In this document: one piece after another, positions 12,704-26,682 of the stretch | Layout: every line of letters begins with the position of its first letter | How positions within the stretch are numbered: position 1 is the first letter of the stretch | Origin: Apostichopus japonicus | Lineage: Eukaryota; Echinodermata; Holothuroidea; Aspidochirotida; Stichopodidae | DNA: 64,000 nucleotides | Reading direction: 5' to 3' | Assembly (NCBI RefSeq): GCF_037975245.1 | Contig: NC_092578.1 | Span: forward strand, 18,206,321 to 18,270,320 | Translations under genes and position numbers: made by a program | Notes under the pieces: generated by a model | The model's database searches: none | The model's input: only the letters and a program-made list of their open reading frames with translations | What the model was told of the DNA's origin: nothing

Positions 12704-12738
12704 AGGGGGGGGGGGGGTTGGGGGTGGGAAAGGGAGGG
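12704..12738 (+). repeat. G-rich tract, strong G-quadruplex pattern
   Basis: A run of 14 G is followed by GGGGG, GGG, GGG and GGG separated by one to three bases, well within the usual G-quadruplex spacing. Length uncertainty from homopolymer error is likely. Confidence 0.6.
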
Positions 12739-13315
12739 TGTTGTCTAGACACTTAACACAAAATAACTATGCTGGATTCGACGAAAGCAAGCTGGATAAC
12801 GGTCAAATTTTTGTTTAGTATGTCTATAAACGCAAAAATAAATATTGGTATGTTGTAGACCGATTACAAAACCATTGCTGAAAGTCCAGATTGTATTTCA
12901 ATACCTGTACCATGCACTTATTATTTTAATTAGAATTATTTTCTGACACAAAATTGATCAATCGAATGGACTGTCTGGGCTACACAGAATACCATTTAAA
13001 ACATAAGTCAATTATTTATTGTGATAGAGTATTTCATATATGTCTATCAAGTCTATGGAACGCGGTACTTCGTCTTGTTCCCAACTTTTGATTGTTTTCA
13101 GTCCTAACCTAAGACTCATCTGTTATACCATGTACTCTAGTCTACATGACTGATCTCGTTTTCATTTTTAAGATTTTGCTTTGAATACTTATTACTTTCA
13201 TTATATGCTGATGCATCGTATATTTGTACTTTTTAAGATTTTTATCTCTCTAAACCTGTGTAATAATGCTTTGAGATATGCTTTTTCGTATACGCGCTAT
13301 TTAAATAGATATCAT

Positions 13316-13358
13316 CATAGTCATCGTCATCGTCATCATCATCATCATCATTATTATT
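13316..13358 (+). repeat. (TCATCG/ATC)n to (ATT)n trinucleotide repeat
   Basis: Repeats of TCATCG grade into (ATC)n and then TTATTATTA. A compound trinucleotide microsatellite without coding context. Confidence 0.9.
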
Positions 13359-14112
13359 AAAAATCAATTTATACGTGCACGAACATTTCCTACCTCATAA
13401 AAAACAATTAAAAGTAATTAATATCCTTACCTTGCGTTAAGACCCAATTACAGACAGTTTGCTTTTGTTTTTGTCAATATTTCAAAACATTCCAGGGTTA
13501 GACTTTACTTTGTGAAGCTTAACGTTAGTGATGGTACCTATTTACTGCAGGTATTAATACGTCCCTGATCGAATTATTCTATAGCATTTTTCCTAGAAAA
13601 CCTTGCAAGATGCATGGGGGACTCATAAAAATATGTAATTCCTTGTTGAGTTCAGAAATATTTCCACCTTTCCATTTCAAGATCGCTACATTTGTAAGAT
13701 GTTCATACCAATGACCTTTCTAAACTATTTGTTTAAACTCTCGTACCAAGGCTCTTTGCCAGGCATTTATCCATGATCTTCATATAAATATATTAATTCT
13801 ATCCTTTTGGCGATAGAATCGGACAAATCGGTAGAAAAAAATGTAGTTACAAGACTACATGTGACCTTTCATGATGGTGCACTCGTATAAAAGTTTATTC
13901 AACACCAAAGAGAAGAGATCGATTGCATCAACGCAGCTGATGAAATGAATTGCTAAGTAACCCTATACTGAGTAAAAGGCCATTTAATAGATCAACAACA
14001 GAGTGAAGTACTGTATCTCGTCCTTAAGTAACAAATCCGACAAATTTAATTCCCATTACAACTTTCGTTATTGCTACTTTATTATCCTCACGAACGGGTG
14101 ACGTAAGTTTCT

Positions 14113-14466
<354 letters not shown>

Positions 14467-14669
14467 TATATAATAGTAGACGTAATGAGTAGGAAAATCC
14501 AGGTATGTATAACAATATAAACAATAATTTAAAAACAGTTTGCGTGGGATTTTCTTTTCCTTTCATTTTATTCGTCGTCATGGAAATTGTCCCGCACATA
14601 TACTTATTTACATTTTCACCCTTTGTACTGTACTGCATGACAGACGATTCACCGATTGTATATAATGCA

Positions 14670-14742
14670 TTCTGAGATTCGAACCCTCAGGTACGTCACA
14701 CTAGATGTGTGTTATACGAAAATGTCCCTCTTAGCTATGTAT
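14670..14742 (-). ncRNA. tRNA-like relic (A and B box)
   Basis: On the minus strand TAGCTAAGAGGG (14726-14737) fits the RNA polymerase III A-box consensus, and GGTTCGAATC (14676-14685) fits the B box, about 50 bases apart. The B box sits in a CTGAG/CTCAG stem. The seven bases before the A box (TAATACA) pair with TGCATTA downstream with one mismatch, like an acceptor stem. D and anticodon arms are poor, so a functional tRNA is unlikely. It may be the head of an old SINE or a tRNA pseudogene. Confidence 0.35.
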
Positions 14743-14819
14743 TAGCGGAGAACATTTTAAGAAATATTGTCTCTATAAACCCAGACAATCACTTCCCTCA
14801 TTCACTCTGTTGATTAAGT

Positions 14820-14874
14820 CGAGAAGTCAGTCCATGATCTCTGTAGCAAGACGAGATGCCTGGCTGACTTCTCG
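14820..14874 (+). other. Pre-miRNA-sized hairpin
   Basis: CGAGAAGTCAG (14820-14830) pairs perfectly with CTGACTTCTCG (14864-14874). Inside, CCA/TGG and ATCTC/GAGAT continue the stem around an 11-base loop (TGTAGCAAGAC). The 55-base hairpin has about 19 paired positions with one bulge and one small internal loop. The size is in the range of animal miRNA precursors, though on the short side. No known mature miRNA is recognised, and it could be a small fold-back transposon remnant. Confidence 0.35.
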
Positions 14875-15126
14875 GTATTTCAAGAATATTGAGAATTTCT
14901 GATACATTGCAAGCTGACAAGATATTGACGGTTCACTGATACGTTATATTGGGTGCAAACATGTGGTCACCAAACGACAATGTAGGATGCGAGCTTAAAC
15001 GCAATACATCATCTTACTATATGTGTTAAGACTGGAGCCATATTGATGAACCGAAACGGACTTTACAGCTCCGTCAATACGTCTTCGGTTTGCGTTGATT
15101 GAATATTTTTTGCTCTACTGTAGTGG

Positions 15127-15168
15127 TATATATATATATATATATATATCTATATATATATATATATA

Positions 15169-15217
<49 letters not shown>

Positions 15218-15218
15218 G
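15127..15218. repeat. (AT)n microsatellite with shared 3' flank
   Basis: A TA-dinucleotide tract with a few TC/AC interruptions. It is followed by GTAAACGTAATGAGTAGG, which nearly matches the flank of the 14.1-14.5 kb cluster. Confidence 0.93.
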
Positions 15219-17164
15219 TAAACGTAATGAGTAGGAAAATTCAGATATGTATATATAGCCGATATATGGCGTTATTAAATATACACTTAAACAAGTAACG
15301 CCACGAAAATACATATTTGATGGTATTTTTTTTACTTAGCCCTTACTTTGGCAATTTTGTTTAAATCATTCGTTCTTTCAACGTTCACATCACTGACCGA
15401 TGCACTCATTAGTTACCATGACTACTAGACTAGAACCATGCTTAACTTTTGCAGCCCATCTTCAACTACACCAAGGAATTTTGCAGGCACGGAATATAAA
15501 GAAACATACACTGTTCGATAACAAAAAGGTAGCCGCATTTTTGTATACCAAGTATCGTACCACGTGAAATTAATCTTGTTTAATATTGACTTCAACACAA
15601 CACGTGCACTGCGTCCTCCCGTGACGTAAGTGAGTTTTTTTTCTTGGATATGATTAATGAAGAAACACATGTATTGATATACGTCATAGCTGAACATTTG
15701 TTTGTTTAATGTTTTCATTATTTATATAGTGAAACAGCATATTTTTTTCTGGTTTTGTTGAATGCCTTTGTCGTGTTTATTTTGTACACTTCACACTCGG
15801 AGCAATAATTGCGTAGAGCCGTATTTCATTGTCATTCGATGTTAGAAACCACATAATGACTTCAAATATGAAATCAAACTAATAGACTTATTATACCGAC
15901 TAAGTATATGAAACCATCGTTATAACCACGTTTATGTCGGTGATGTCGATATATCAGTATAAAATACTGAGCGGGCAACTTTAACTTGTTTTGCCCGTGC
16001 ACCTATAGTGGCTATTTTCCAGATAGGCGGGCAACACTGTACTCACACTGATTTTCCGTGCAGCTGTTAACCGATTTCAACATTGGACAACAAAGAACTG
16101 CTTAGGTTATTTTTATAAAAAAAAAAAAAAAAAATTAAAGTTGGCAGGAAATATATATTTTTTTTAAATCATTTAATCCATGAAGTTAGGCCAATACCAT
16201 TGTCTCATTGTTTTAGTTACGTCCTCAATAATGACTTGTTTGTTGATCTTATATATATCTGTGCTATGAAAATGAAAATGTGTGGGCCAAATAAAAGTGG
16301 GCCAAATAATCTTCTGGTAAGGGGCGGGGGGGGGGGGGCGGGTGGAGATGGTAGGGTATGTTGGCCAAACCATGTAATGGCAACGGGTATAGCTCGATTT
16401 ACTGGGTGGACTAACTACTTCACTGGGTAGGCATTATAGCCCACCTAGTTGATGGGTTATTTACCTTCATTGTCTACGTTATACGTATTCCAAACATAAT
16501 TATATTTCCTGGGTTCATGTCGAACGAAATTGTACCTTCCTACAATTTCCAAGAGACGTTTACAAAGCTCCCAATATAAAACAAGCTACTTGTTATGCGG
16601 CGTGGTGGTTGTCGCTTTGCTCCTTGTTAAAATCAGAAGATTCCCCCCCCCCCCCCCCCACCGAAAAGAAACCACGAGTCTTCTACTGTTGAGTTGTCGA
16701 AAGTTTCATAAACTTGAGGCTACAAATATTTCCGAAAATGAAAAGGCTTGTTTTACTTTTTCCTTCATCACAAGGCCTTTCCTTTGAGGGTAAGTGCCAG
16801 ATCATTGTTTTAATGAAAATAGCGCGACTTTTGTTTTATTTTTTATTATAAAACAGAAAAATTGTTATGATTGTGAACAATATTCTTTAAAAGAGCGCGA
16901 GAGATGAATTAAAGATGAAAACTGTCACAAGGGAAGTTAGACACATTTAATATCATTTTTTCTCCCTTGAGTATATTCCATTAGTAACGAAGTATACAAA
17001 GATAGTTTCAATTAAATATATAGCCTATTAGATGTTTGACATCAATCATTGTTTAAGGAAAAATAGTCAAGGTCAAAATTCAAAATTTCATTTTAAAAAC
17101 AAACTGTTTAGTGCGGTATATCAGGCATAGACACTAACGATAAAAATGTCAAGGAAAACTTTCA
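15219..17164. other. No gene seen; homopolymer-rich
   Basis: Contains a poly-A run near 16118-16134, G-runs at 16321-16343, a C-run near 16644-16660, and a doubled GCGGGCAAC near 15972 and 16027. The open stretches at 16173-16430 cross the G-run and repeated GGGCCAAATAA and are not credible genes. Confidence 0.5.
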
Positions 17165-17345
17165 GTGAGAGAGAGAGAGGAGAGAGGAGAGAGGAGAGAG
17201 GAGAGAGGAGAGAGGAGAGTGGAGACAGGAGAGTGGAGACAGGAGAGAGGAGAGAGGAGAGAGGAGAGAGGAGAGAGGAGAGAGGAGAGTGGAGAGAGAT
17301 GGAGAGAGGCAGGCAGCGATAGGTGGAGGTGATAGAGAGAGAGAT
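17165..17345 (+). repeat. (GAGAGGA)n purine tract
   Basis: About 180 bases are almost wholly A and G, built from AGAGGAG-like units with occasional T and C. The long polypurine/polypyrimidine tract is close to mirror-symmetric and could form triplex DNA. The SSLLSPLSS-type minus-strand reading is a repeat artefact. Confidence 0.92.
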
Positions 17346-18872
<1,527 letters not shown>

Positions 18873-19397
18873 TGCAAGACATGCACTGCATTTCTAATGA
18901 CTAGCAATATTACGATATTGCATTTCAATCAATGGGAAACAGTGAATGTTTTAAATAGTACCATTATTCTCGAGTAATAATGAAATCAGTTTCACATTCT
19001 AAGAAATCCCTTACCGTCATTCACATACATACACTTTCCCTGATATCTATAAATAGATATCCACAATATTTAATGCTATATTGTGTAACTGGGACCGGTC
19101 ACGGAAGAAGGAAAAAAAGAAGTCGTTAGCTAATCAAAAAGATTGGTTTAAAACACAGCTCTCATATTTTCTCATTAATTCCCTTCTGTAGTTTTCATAT
19201 TTATCATCGAAACCTTCTGGAAAACCACATACTGACGTCTTGGAAATATGATTTATAAAATTAAATTCACCGTTGCTGTCTATTCGTAATAATTGCGAGA
19301 TGAATAATTATTTTCTAATAACATAAAGTAATTATTAAAGCAATGAAACAGGAGATTGTCAACAAATCAGTGACGTGCTTGGGCGTTTTAAAAGGTA

Positions 19398-19711
19398 GCG
19401 TAATAATAATAATGATAATCAGCAGTTATATATTTATGACGCTTAAGCGACCACAAATGTGGGAGAAGCCCGCAAGGGCTTATGGATTACAACTTGGATA
19501 ACATCGGGTGGCTTCCAATTCAACATTTTAACTCAAATTTGGAGCCTTTTCAATTAAGAAAGTCATTTCAGATGGGAAAACCGTAGGTTGCTCTTGGATG
19601 AAAACCCCACCTTACTACCACCGGCCGGGTATCGAATCCGGAACCTTCCGATTGCTAATCATCATTGTTTCAAATGCGACCCTCTTTTTCCACTCGGCCA
19701 CAGCACAGGCA
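19398..19711 (-). mobile_element. tRNA-derived SINE (class II tRNA head), complete
   Basis: Read on the minus strand, the 5' head carries a perfect A box TGGCCGAGTGG (19690-19700) and a B box GGATTCGATACC (19629-19640). Their spacing is longer than in an ordinary tRNA, as in serine/leucine-type tRNAs with a variable arm. A body of about 200 bases follows, and then a tail containing AAGCCCTTGCGGGCTTCTCC, the palindrome CGCTTAAGCG and a terminal (ATT)n run. The tail recurs at 45190-45281, supporting a mobile family. This is the classic SINE layout: polymerase III head, conserved body, short-repeat 3' tail. The body might belong to one of the conserved metazoan SINE domains, but I cannot assign it without a search. 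Confidence 0.75.
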
Positions 19712-19738
19712 TGAGTTAGGATACAGTGGGTATAGCGG

Positions 19739-19759
19739 CGGTGGGGGGGGGGGGGGGGA
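19739..19759 (+). repeat. Poly-G run
   Basis: GGTGGGGGGGGGGGGGGGG-type run immediately beyond the SINE head. The length is probably unreliable. Confidence 0.7.
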
Positions 19760-22700
19760 TTATAAATACTAATTGAGGATGTAGAGCGAATTTTTAAGGA
19801 AGAACGTCTTGGTACTTAAGGAGTAGTCTAATTCTTCTCCGAACTGATGGCAAAAAGTCCTCCGACTGGACATTTTTACCCTCGACTGACGATGAAAGTT
19901 GGGAGGGGGTTTTGACCATGCACTGCAACACACTACTTGGAAAATGATCAATTTTTATCAGGAGTAATTAGGGACCAAAATGATCAGCGCAAGATTAATA
20001 AGAAATATAAACAGGGTTATTCTTTTCTAAATTAATTATTTCATTTCTGTTTTATAAACTACCAATTAGCACCGCTTTTCATTTCCTGACCTTCAGCCAC
20101 TTCCGACGTATACGTGTTTGGTGTTTTAGTGATACATGCATGCACGAGTCAAAGCACTAAATGATTATATTATGTGGGATATAGGCAAGTAGGCTAATAC
20201 AATAACTAATCATATTAAACATCACAGGAAACATCTGAAGGTATGACTTTTGTGTTTGTCCAGTATACATCATCCAAGAGAACACATCGATATTAGAATT
20301 AAGAGGCTTCTCGAAACAGATTTGTGTTACTGGTATATAGCCAACAAGCGGCAGCTGAACCGTCTGTGAATACTGGAATATTTAAGCCTCCATGACGCTG
20401 AAAAGAAATTTGCTACCCGGGTAGATTAATTTCTTCCCCGTTCTTTGCCTCTTAACAGTTGCTGCAGACGTCGTATACTATCAATATATATAGAGAGACA
20501 TTCTCCCCTTTATAACTGCTTCCGGCTTCGAATGAAGCTCTTCCGCTCAGATGGTATTGAGTCAGATGAAACCTGGAGGATTCTTCTTTTAGATTTGTTG
20601 GCAAATGTATCAACCATTCTGAGTACGGCTTATATCATAGTACTACAATATGTATTACTCTTAATAGGTGACATTTATTGCATGAATGACCTTCGTTATA
20701 GTGCAAGGCAAATCCCACTCCCCGCACTTTAGTACAAACCACAATTCGAAACAGTAAAATGGCACCCATACTTGTGCAGTAATCTCAACTATAAAAAAAA
20801 TATTAGTGACGTGCCCAAAATGTACAATAGTTTGCTCAGTCAAGATCATCAGTAACTTTCTGTTTTATCCCTTGATTAAAAAGTTTTGCTCGGGGGCTGA
20901 AACTCAATATCGGTATAATGAACACTGTCGAATCTAATGCACCATTAGGTAGGTATAGGTTTTATCCGTTTACGTTGCATGTCTACGACTGATTCGATTG
21001 CTGGGCCAGCAGCTCCATGATTGAAGCAAAGGACTGTCCATAGATGGTATCATGTATCCACTTTGGTTTGAAATGAAAATTAACAGTCATTACAACGATA
21101 TTTTATTATATTAGTACAATAGCATGAGTACGATTTACGAGTACAATTCCAAGAGGATGGACGGGCACAAGAACAAGTCATTACAACTGACAGTTGTAAG
21201 CTATAAAGATAAAAAAGTGATGACTTCTTAAAAATCGAAATAATAAGACGTAGAAATGGTATAGTGTCTTTTGTGACGTAAATGTAAAGTTTCGGATACT
21301 TCTCGCTGGTATGGTCGCGGTCATGATGTTATGCTGTCTATACGTATACTTGGACATTAGTTGTTCCCTAAAACTAGCAAAGATAAAAGAAGACATCCAA
21401 GGTAACAACATGGCTGGAAAATAATTTCAGAGACTTGTCGAATCTTAGCATACGTTGACATCCCCACACCATTACATATTTTATACGAGTGAATCCGTTT
21501 TGGATATTTACGAGTGAATCCAATTTACATACTTACGTGGGTCCTCGAGAAGTGGTTGCTTCTTAGCTTATATGGATTTCTAGATTGTCAAACGTCATTA
21601 CATAAACTTACGATTACAAGGTTGCAACTCTTCACGGTGTCATATGTGTAATTTGCCGACTACGTTGGTTTCAAGTCGTCTTAATTTGAAAACAAAAAAT
21701 GGACAGGTCATTCGTGATGATGTGCTTTTTATAACCGACGTCAGTTTACTGAAATAACAAGTCCTTTCAAATGTCATCACTTATATAACCAAGGACAATT
21801 CTTTAAGGTAATGTCATTTGCCAATGATGTTTTGCAATTGATTTACCAATGGGGGATGTATATCTTAACAGTTGACGATGCATGGTTCACTTTTACAAAA
21901 CATGCGCGTGCGTCACTTTGCTGTATCAATTAATTAAAAAAGCACACAACAACAACGTATATATACATGGCATATTACAAAATGTTAAGACAATTTTGAA
22001 CACCGACGAATTAGATAGACATATGACTTTATTGAAGAAATAGGAAAAGGTTTTGTTATTCGGAGGCTTGTAAAACACACATATAAAGTAACAAATTACT
22101 TATTATATTATATATTACGAAACTATATACTTCCAAAATTCTTCCCTCTTTCCCTGCAATTCTATCATACCATTTTCCCCTTTCAGCACGAAAATGAGAT
22201 CACTCACAATGTTTAAGTATCCCCCACAGTTTTCCTGATGCATAACTTCAATGAATGTATAAAACTTAAAGCTCATTGCCTTCATACATTCCCTCTTTCT
22301 TCAGTCAACAATTATTTTCTTGTCAACAATGATTATTCTATTATTTTTTGCGTCCAAGTCGGCTTCTAACATTTTACACAACATTTAGTCTCCCTTCGCG
22401 TCTCCCGTAAATATGTTTGCATGTTTCTGAGAACATTTCCTTCTTCCGATACTTGATTTTACGTATACCCCTTTTCTGTTTTATTTTGTTTCTGATGGTT
22501 TATTGATTTTCTAAAGAAATCCGAGGATCAAGATTGGGCCTTAATCTAACGGATAATTATGATTGAATTAAAGTATACCTATCGAGCTATGAATACTATG
22601 GATGCATGCAAAAAATGAGGTAGATCCGTTTCTTTGGGTTTGTAAACTCATCTATAAAGAAAGAGGGAAGGAGGGGCTGGAAAGGGGGGGGGGGATTAAA

Positions 22701-24087
22701 TCCAGACTTGAATGTTCAATTGGCTGCAAAACATTTATAGAACATCGAGACCTGTCGAGAGCGATATCAAACACGAGTTTGCTTCTCGTAAAAAGACTCA
22801 CGTGTGCAATTTGTTAATTACTTTATTTTTGATCGGTTTTGACGTATGCTTTGAGTTTAGTAACTACAAGTAATGGAACGTTTCAATACTTTGTTCTTTC
22901 CACAAGCCTGAAATTTGCTCCGCAAACATGGATAAAATGACAGTAATATAAATCGTGACTTTACAGTATCGATAAATCATTGACAATTCCTCCCAACGCA
23001 AAGCTTTAATCTCATTGGCATTTGAGAGGATGTCGATAGATACTTGATGGTGACATCAAGCTATACACAACTTGATCACGTTTCAGTGACGTTAATATTT
23101 GCTCGAAGACGAGCTCGATGCAAATAACCTTCCTTATTAATTACTTACTAACTAATTAAATGTATTTGATTTGCGCAGTAGTCCATTATTTTGTTCATTT
23201 AACTATATAGGGACTATAACAAATAGTTTGACAAGCCTTTTCACCCAAAAAGTGGAAACGGTCTACTTGTAAATGCGATTCGAAAGTGATGACCTTATTA
23301 AGAACCGACTTTTTTGGTGCTCATGGAGCAAATAGCAATAAGGATATTGGGATGGAAGGTATCTTCATTTACTGGGTAATCGCTAAGTAATAATAATAAT
23401 AATATTACCAAAACGAAAGGAAAGTGTTGATAGTTATTCAATTTACGTTGAAATCTAGTTCATTTTTCTTTTCTATTATCCACAAGGTTTGCTAAGCATG
23501 AGTCTAGAGAGAACCATGTTAAAGAATGCTTCTTAAAACTACAATTTAATATATATTCCCTCGAACTCTCTATACCGTAGACTGTTTACTTCTCCTCGCT
23601 AGTGTAACTCTTGCTAAAAGGATTACCGTGTTGGAATATTTAGTCCAATTCTCAGTGTGCGTCTCCCAATAGTCCAACTATTGGCAGAGGGCAACACCAC
23701 GTTCTTGGATCTCGCTACAGTTATGCAAATATAATAAACGACAATCCCCTTGAAGGAAGAATTAGGTTTTTAACTGGGCAGAGAAGAGACGAAAAAGATT
23801 GTTTGCTCATGGAGTTTGCACACTTAAAATGCCTCTCTGCATTTGCTCTCCTAAATGAAGAGGAAACAACATCTATAGGTTGAATGACTGGTAAGTCATT
23901 GCCAAGTGTACTGGCTACAAATATAGTTAAGCTATAGGTTTCATCTAAAAAGCGAATAATATATTACTGCCGTTCGATGAGTTATTGTAGGAATAACCCC
24001 GAACACACACTTGAAATGCTATGGCTCTCGAACTTGCAATGAAAATAGACCCTACCGTGTAGTAGTATAAGTATATAGTTATGTAAG
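19760..24087. other. No gene seen
   Basis: More than four kilobases of AT-rich sequence without credible exons. Minor items are a G-run near 22686, an (ATA)n run near 23388 and short repeated phrases such as TACGAGTGAATCC near 21485 and 21510. Open stretches at 20445-20732 and 22602-22817 show no domain. Confidence 0.55.
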
Positions 24088-24352
24088 CATACTTGAGTGT
24101 ATAGTTGTACGTAGTTAATGGAAATATACGCATACTTGAGTAAATAGTTATGCGTAGCTAATGGAAATATACACATACTTGAGTGTATAGTTTACGTAGT
24201 TAATGGAAATATACGCATACTTGAGTGTATAGTTGTACGTACTTAATGGAAGAATATACGCATACCTGAGTGTATAGTTATACGTAGTTAATAGAAATAT
24301 ACGCATACCTGAGTATATTGTTATACGTAGCTAATGAAAATATACGCATACT
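24088..24352 (+). repeat. 43-bp minisatellite, about 6 copies
   Basis: A unit beginning CATACTTGAGTGTATAGTT and continuing GTACGTAGTTAATGGAAATATACG recurs at 24088, 24131, 24174, 24216, 24262 and 24305, with a partial seventh at about 24347. Spacing is 42-46 bases and copies are 85-95% alike by eye. The unit is not a multiple of three and contains stops, so the array is not a coding repeat. Confidence 0.9.
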
Positions 24353-26635
24353 TTTAGCCATCTCTTTCAACGAATTTCTTCAAAAGAACTATTAGTCAGT
24401 TATACGTAGTTCTCTGCTCTTTTTCCTTGTTGTATTTTTCTGGAAGGTTTTACTCGAAATAATCAAATATCCACAGGATTCTACAAGTAATGGAGCAGTT
24501 AATTGTCTTTCTGTATTCACATCAGTTTCTTACTAACTTCACATCGCTTTCTGTGTATTCAAATGACTGTTTGCAAAGATTCACCACGGTCAACCATGCA
24601 GTGGTTGTTCCATGCTCTATGTTTTCCCGTCTATTGTCATTTCAGCTGATTTCTTCTTGTTCTGCTTTCCTGACAGATCAATGTCATGAAGTCAGGGTAC
24701 CCAAGGGACAGAATTTAACAACAGTACTATTCTCGTCAAATTGAAAAAAAAAGGTTAGCCAGTTCTCCGCGGGTTGGTGATATGAAGTCGGTTATCTAAA
24801 ATCACATTAACCATGACATTTGGTGAAGGTGAAGGTTCAATGATTGGGCCTATAGAGTAAAAGTAAGAAAAGAGTGAAGATGCTGAGAAGAAAATAAAAG
24901 TGTTTGTTACCATCTATAGTTAGCCTTTTTCGGGATGTGTTTTCGCGTTGAACAAAGAGGAAGAGAGAGAAAAAAGGGGGAGGGAATGTCTTCGATATAA
25001 TTAGCACTAAGTATTGATATTGATGGAAAGGTAACGAAGATTGTTAAAGGTATTTTAATAAATAAAAAAATAAGAAAAAGTTCATACGTGTGGTACAAAA
25101 TAGTACCTTCCAGTTACCTCTTTTGTTTCTAGTTTAAACTTTTAAGAGTTTAGGCTTTCAAGTAACTTAACTCCTTTGGATATATGTGACATCTTAGTTT
25201 ACATAAAAAAGGGATGTACGAGGGACATTAATACTTGTTGTTGACTATTCTTGATCACAGTCTGCAAGGGTTCCCTGTTTTTATGTTGGTATTTAAGTTG
25301 GCATGATATTAATAGATGGATAGAGGTCCCTTAACAGAACTCGCATGTATTCAAATTCCCGATGCACTTATTTGCAAGTCCATCGATGTGTTACTTGTCA
25401 GTCAGCCATACAAATCAATAAAAATCAACTTTTGGTATTTATGACTTACATATTAGAGTAAAAAATATATTAATCTTGGTAATGTCTTTCGAACGAGAAA
25501 ACCAAAGGTAAAAGAGAATTTTATTGTTTATTGGTTAAAAGTTCAGCAAAAATATATATTTGAAAAGAATCTTATTTAACTTTTTCTTTCAGCAACACAG
25601 GAAACAAGTAAAATGAAATTTTATGCAAACCGTTTGGTTTGTAAAATTCAGTTTGTAAATTTCTTGTGTAAGGCTTGAGCTTATTAGAGTACTCTCTTTA
25701 AATCTTAAAACGAATAAGCCATTGGAGAACTTTATGTGATTAACTATGGACTTGGAAACACTAGCAACCTGCAGATGATAAATAGCTGCATTGAACTAAT
25801 CTTTAAATCTTCCAGACTAGTCTACTTCTACATGCTGCAGACTGTATTATTTATGACTAAACCAAATACGGTTAATTATGTTGCAGCTCTCTATAGTTGA
25901 ACAATAGCTTGGACATTTAATTGGCTTCCTGATCTGATGTTGCGACAACTTCCTAACGAACAGGAAACGCTATCGCCCCAGTCTTGGATGATTCAAGGTT
26001 TTCATTCACTAATCTGGGAAGGAGTTTCACAACTTTAGTCTATCATTCTGGCATTGGTATCTGTCAGTGTTTAATCAAACAAGTACGAGAAACAATTTTG
26101 AAAAAAAACGAGTCGTCGTCTAGAATGATGCATGCATAATGACATGCTTTAACATTGATAACAATATAGATAATTGCGGCATACTTGCCCCGTACAAAAG
26201 TCCCCTTTAATGAGTATAAACTGTGTGTGCAAATATAACCAAAATAGAAATAATACGTTATAGGAGGGAAAGATTCCTTAATAAGTGAACTATTGATATT
26301 GCCTAAGATGGATCAGGCATTGACATTCGTCTAACGTTGCCTGAATTTGTCGTTATTTTTATTTAAATTTGGCTCTTATATAAGCTTATATAGTGTTAAA
26401 GTTTTCGTCTGCATAGTGAGTAAATGAATCATCAACTAATTTTAAGCAGTTTCATGTAAAATAGTTTAGTTTGTTTAGTAGCGTATACAAATACAAGTGA
26501 AATTCTGGATTCTGGTCTGCGAAGTCATGTTTTGAGGCTTTGATGCAGTTTATGCCTCTCCAACGAACATGGCCTTTCACATCATGAAGAGGTAATTTAA
26601 GGTTTTTAACGAAGCTTATTAATAAGTGTTAGAAA
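24353..26635. other. No gene seen
   Basis: AT-rich sequence without exon features. The plus-strand open stretch 24490-24744 has no recognisable motif or splice context. Confidence 0.5.
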
Positions 26636-26682
26636 GCCTAATGTTTCGATCCTAATACAGTAATAGGATCTTCTTTGGAGGC
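26636..26682 (-). ncRNA. Degenerate hammerhead-like motif
   Basis: On the minus strand the order is: GCCT, then CAAAGA, a stem AGATCCTA/TAGGATC around ATTACTGTAT-type loop bases, then GAAACATT, then AGGC pairing back to GCCT. Hammerhead ribozymes have CUGANGA, stem II, GAAA and a NUH cleavage triplet between stems I and III. Here stem I, stem II and GAAA are visible. The CUGANGA box is damaged and the triplet reads ATT. It is probably an inactive relic of the family seen at 44.2 and 61.8 kb. Confidence 0.4.

Larger units (their letters stand above)
10760..14112. other. No gene seen; scattered simple repeats
   Basis: Contains a short telomere-like run (GGTTTAGGTTTAGGG near 10975), a G-rich tract at 12704-12738 and an (ATC)n/(ATT)n run at 13316-13358. 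No open stretch has coding features. Confidence 0.55.
14467..15126. other. Non-coding spacer with tRNA-like relic and hairpin
   Basis: Between two AT microsatellites lie about 650 bases without exon features. They hold the tRNA-like relic (14670-14742) and the hairpin (14820-14874), listed separately. Confidence 0.5.
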
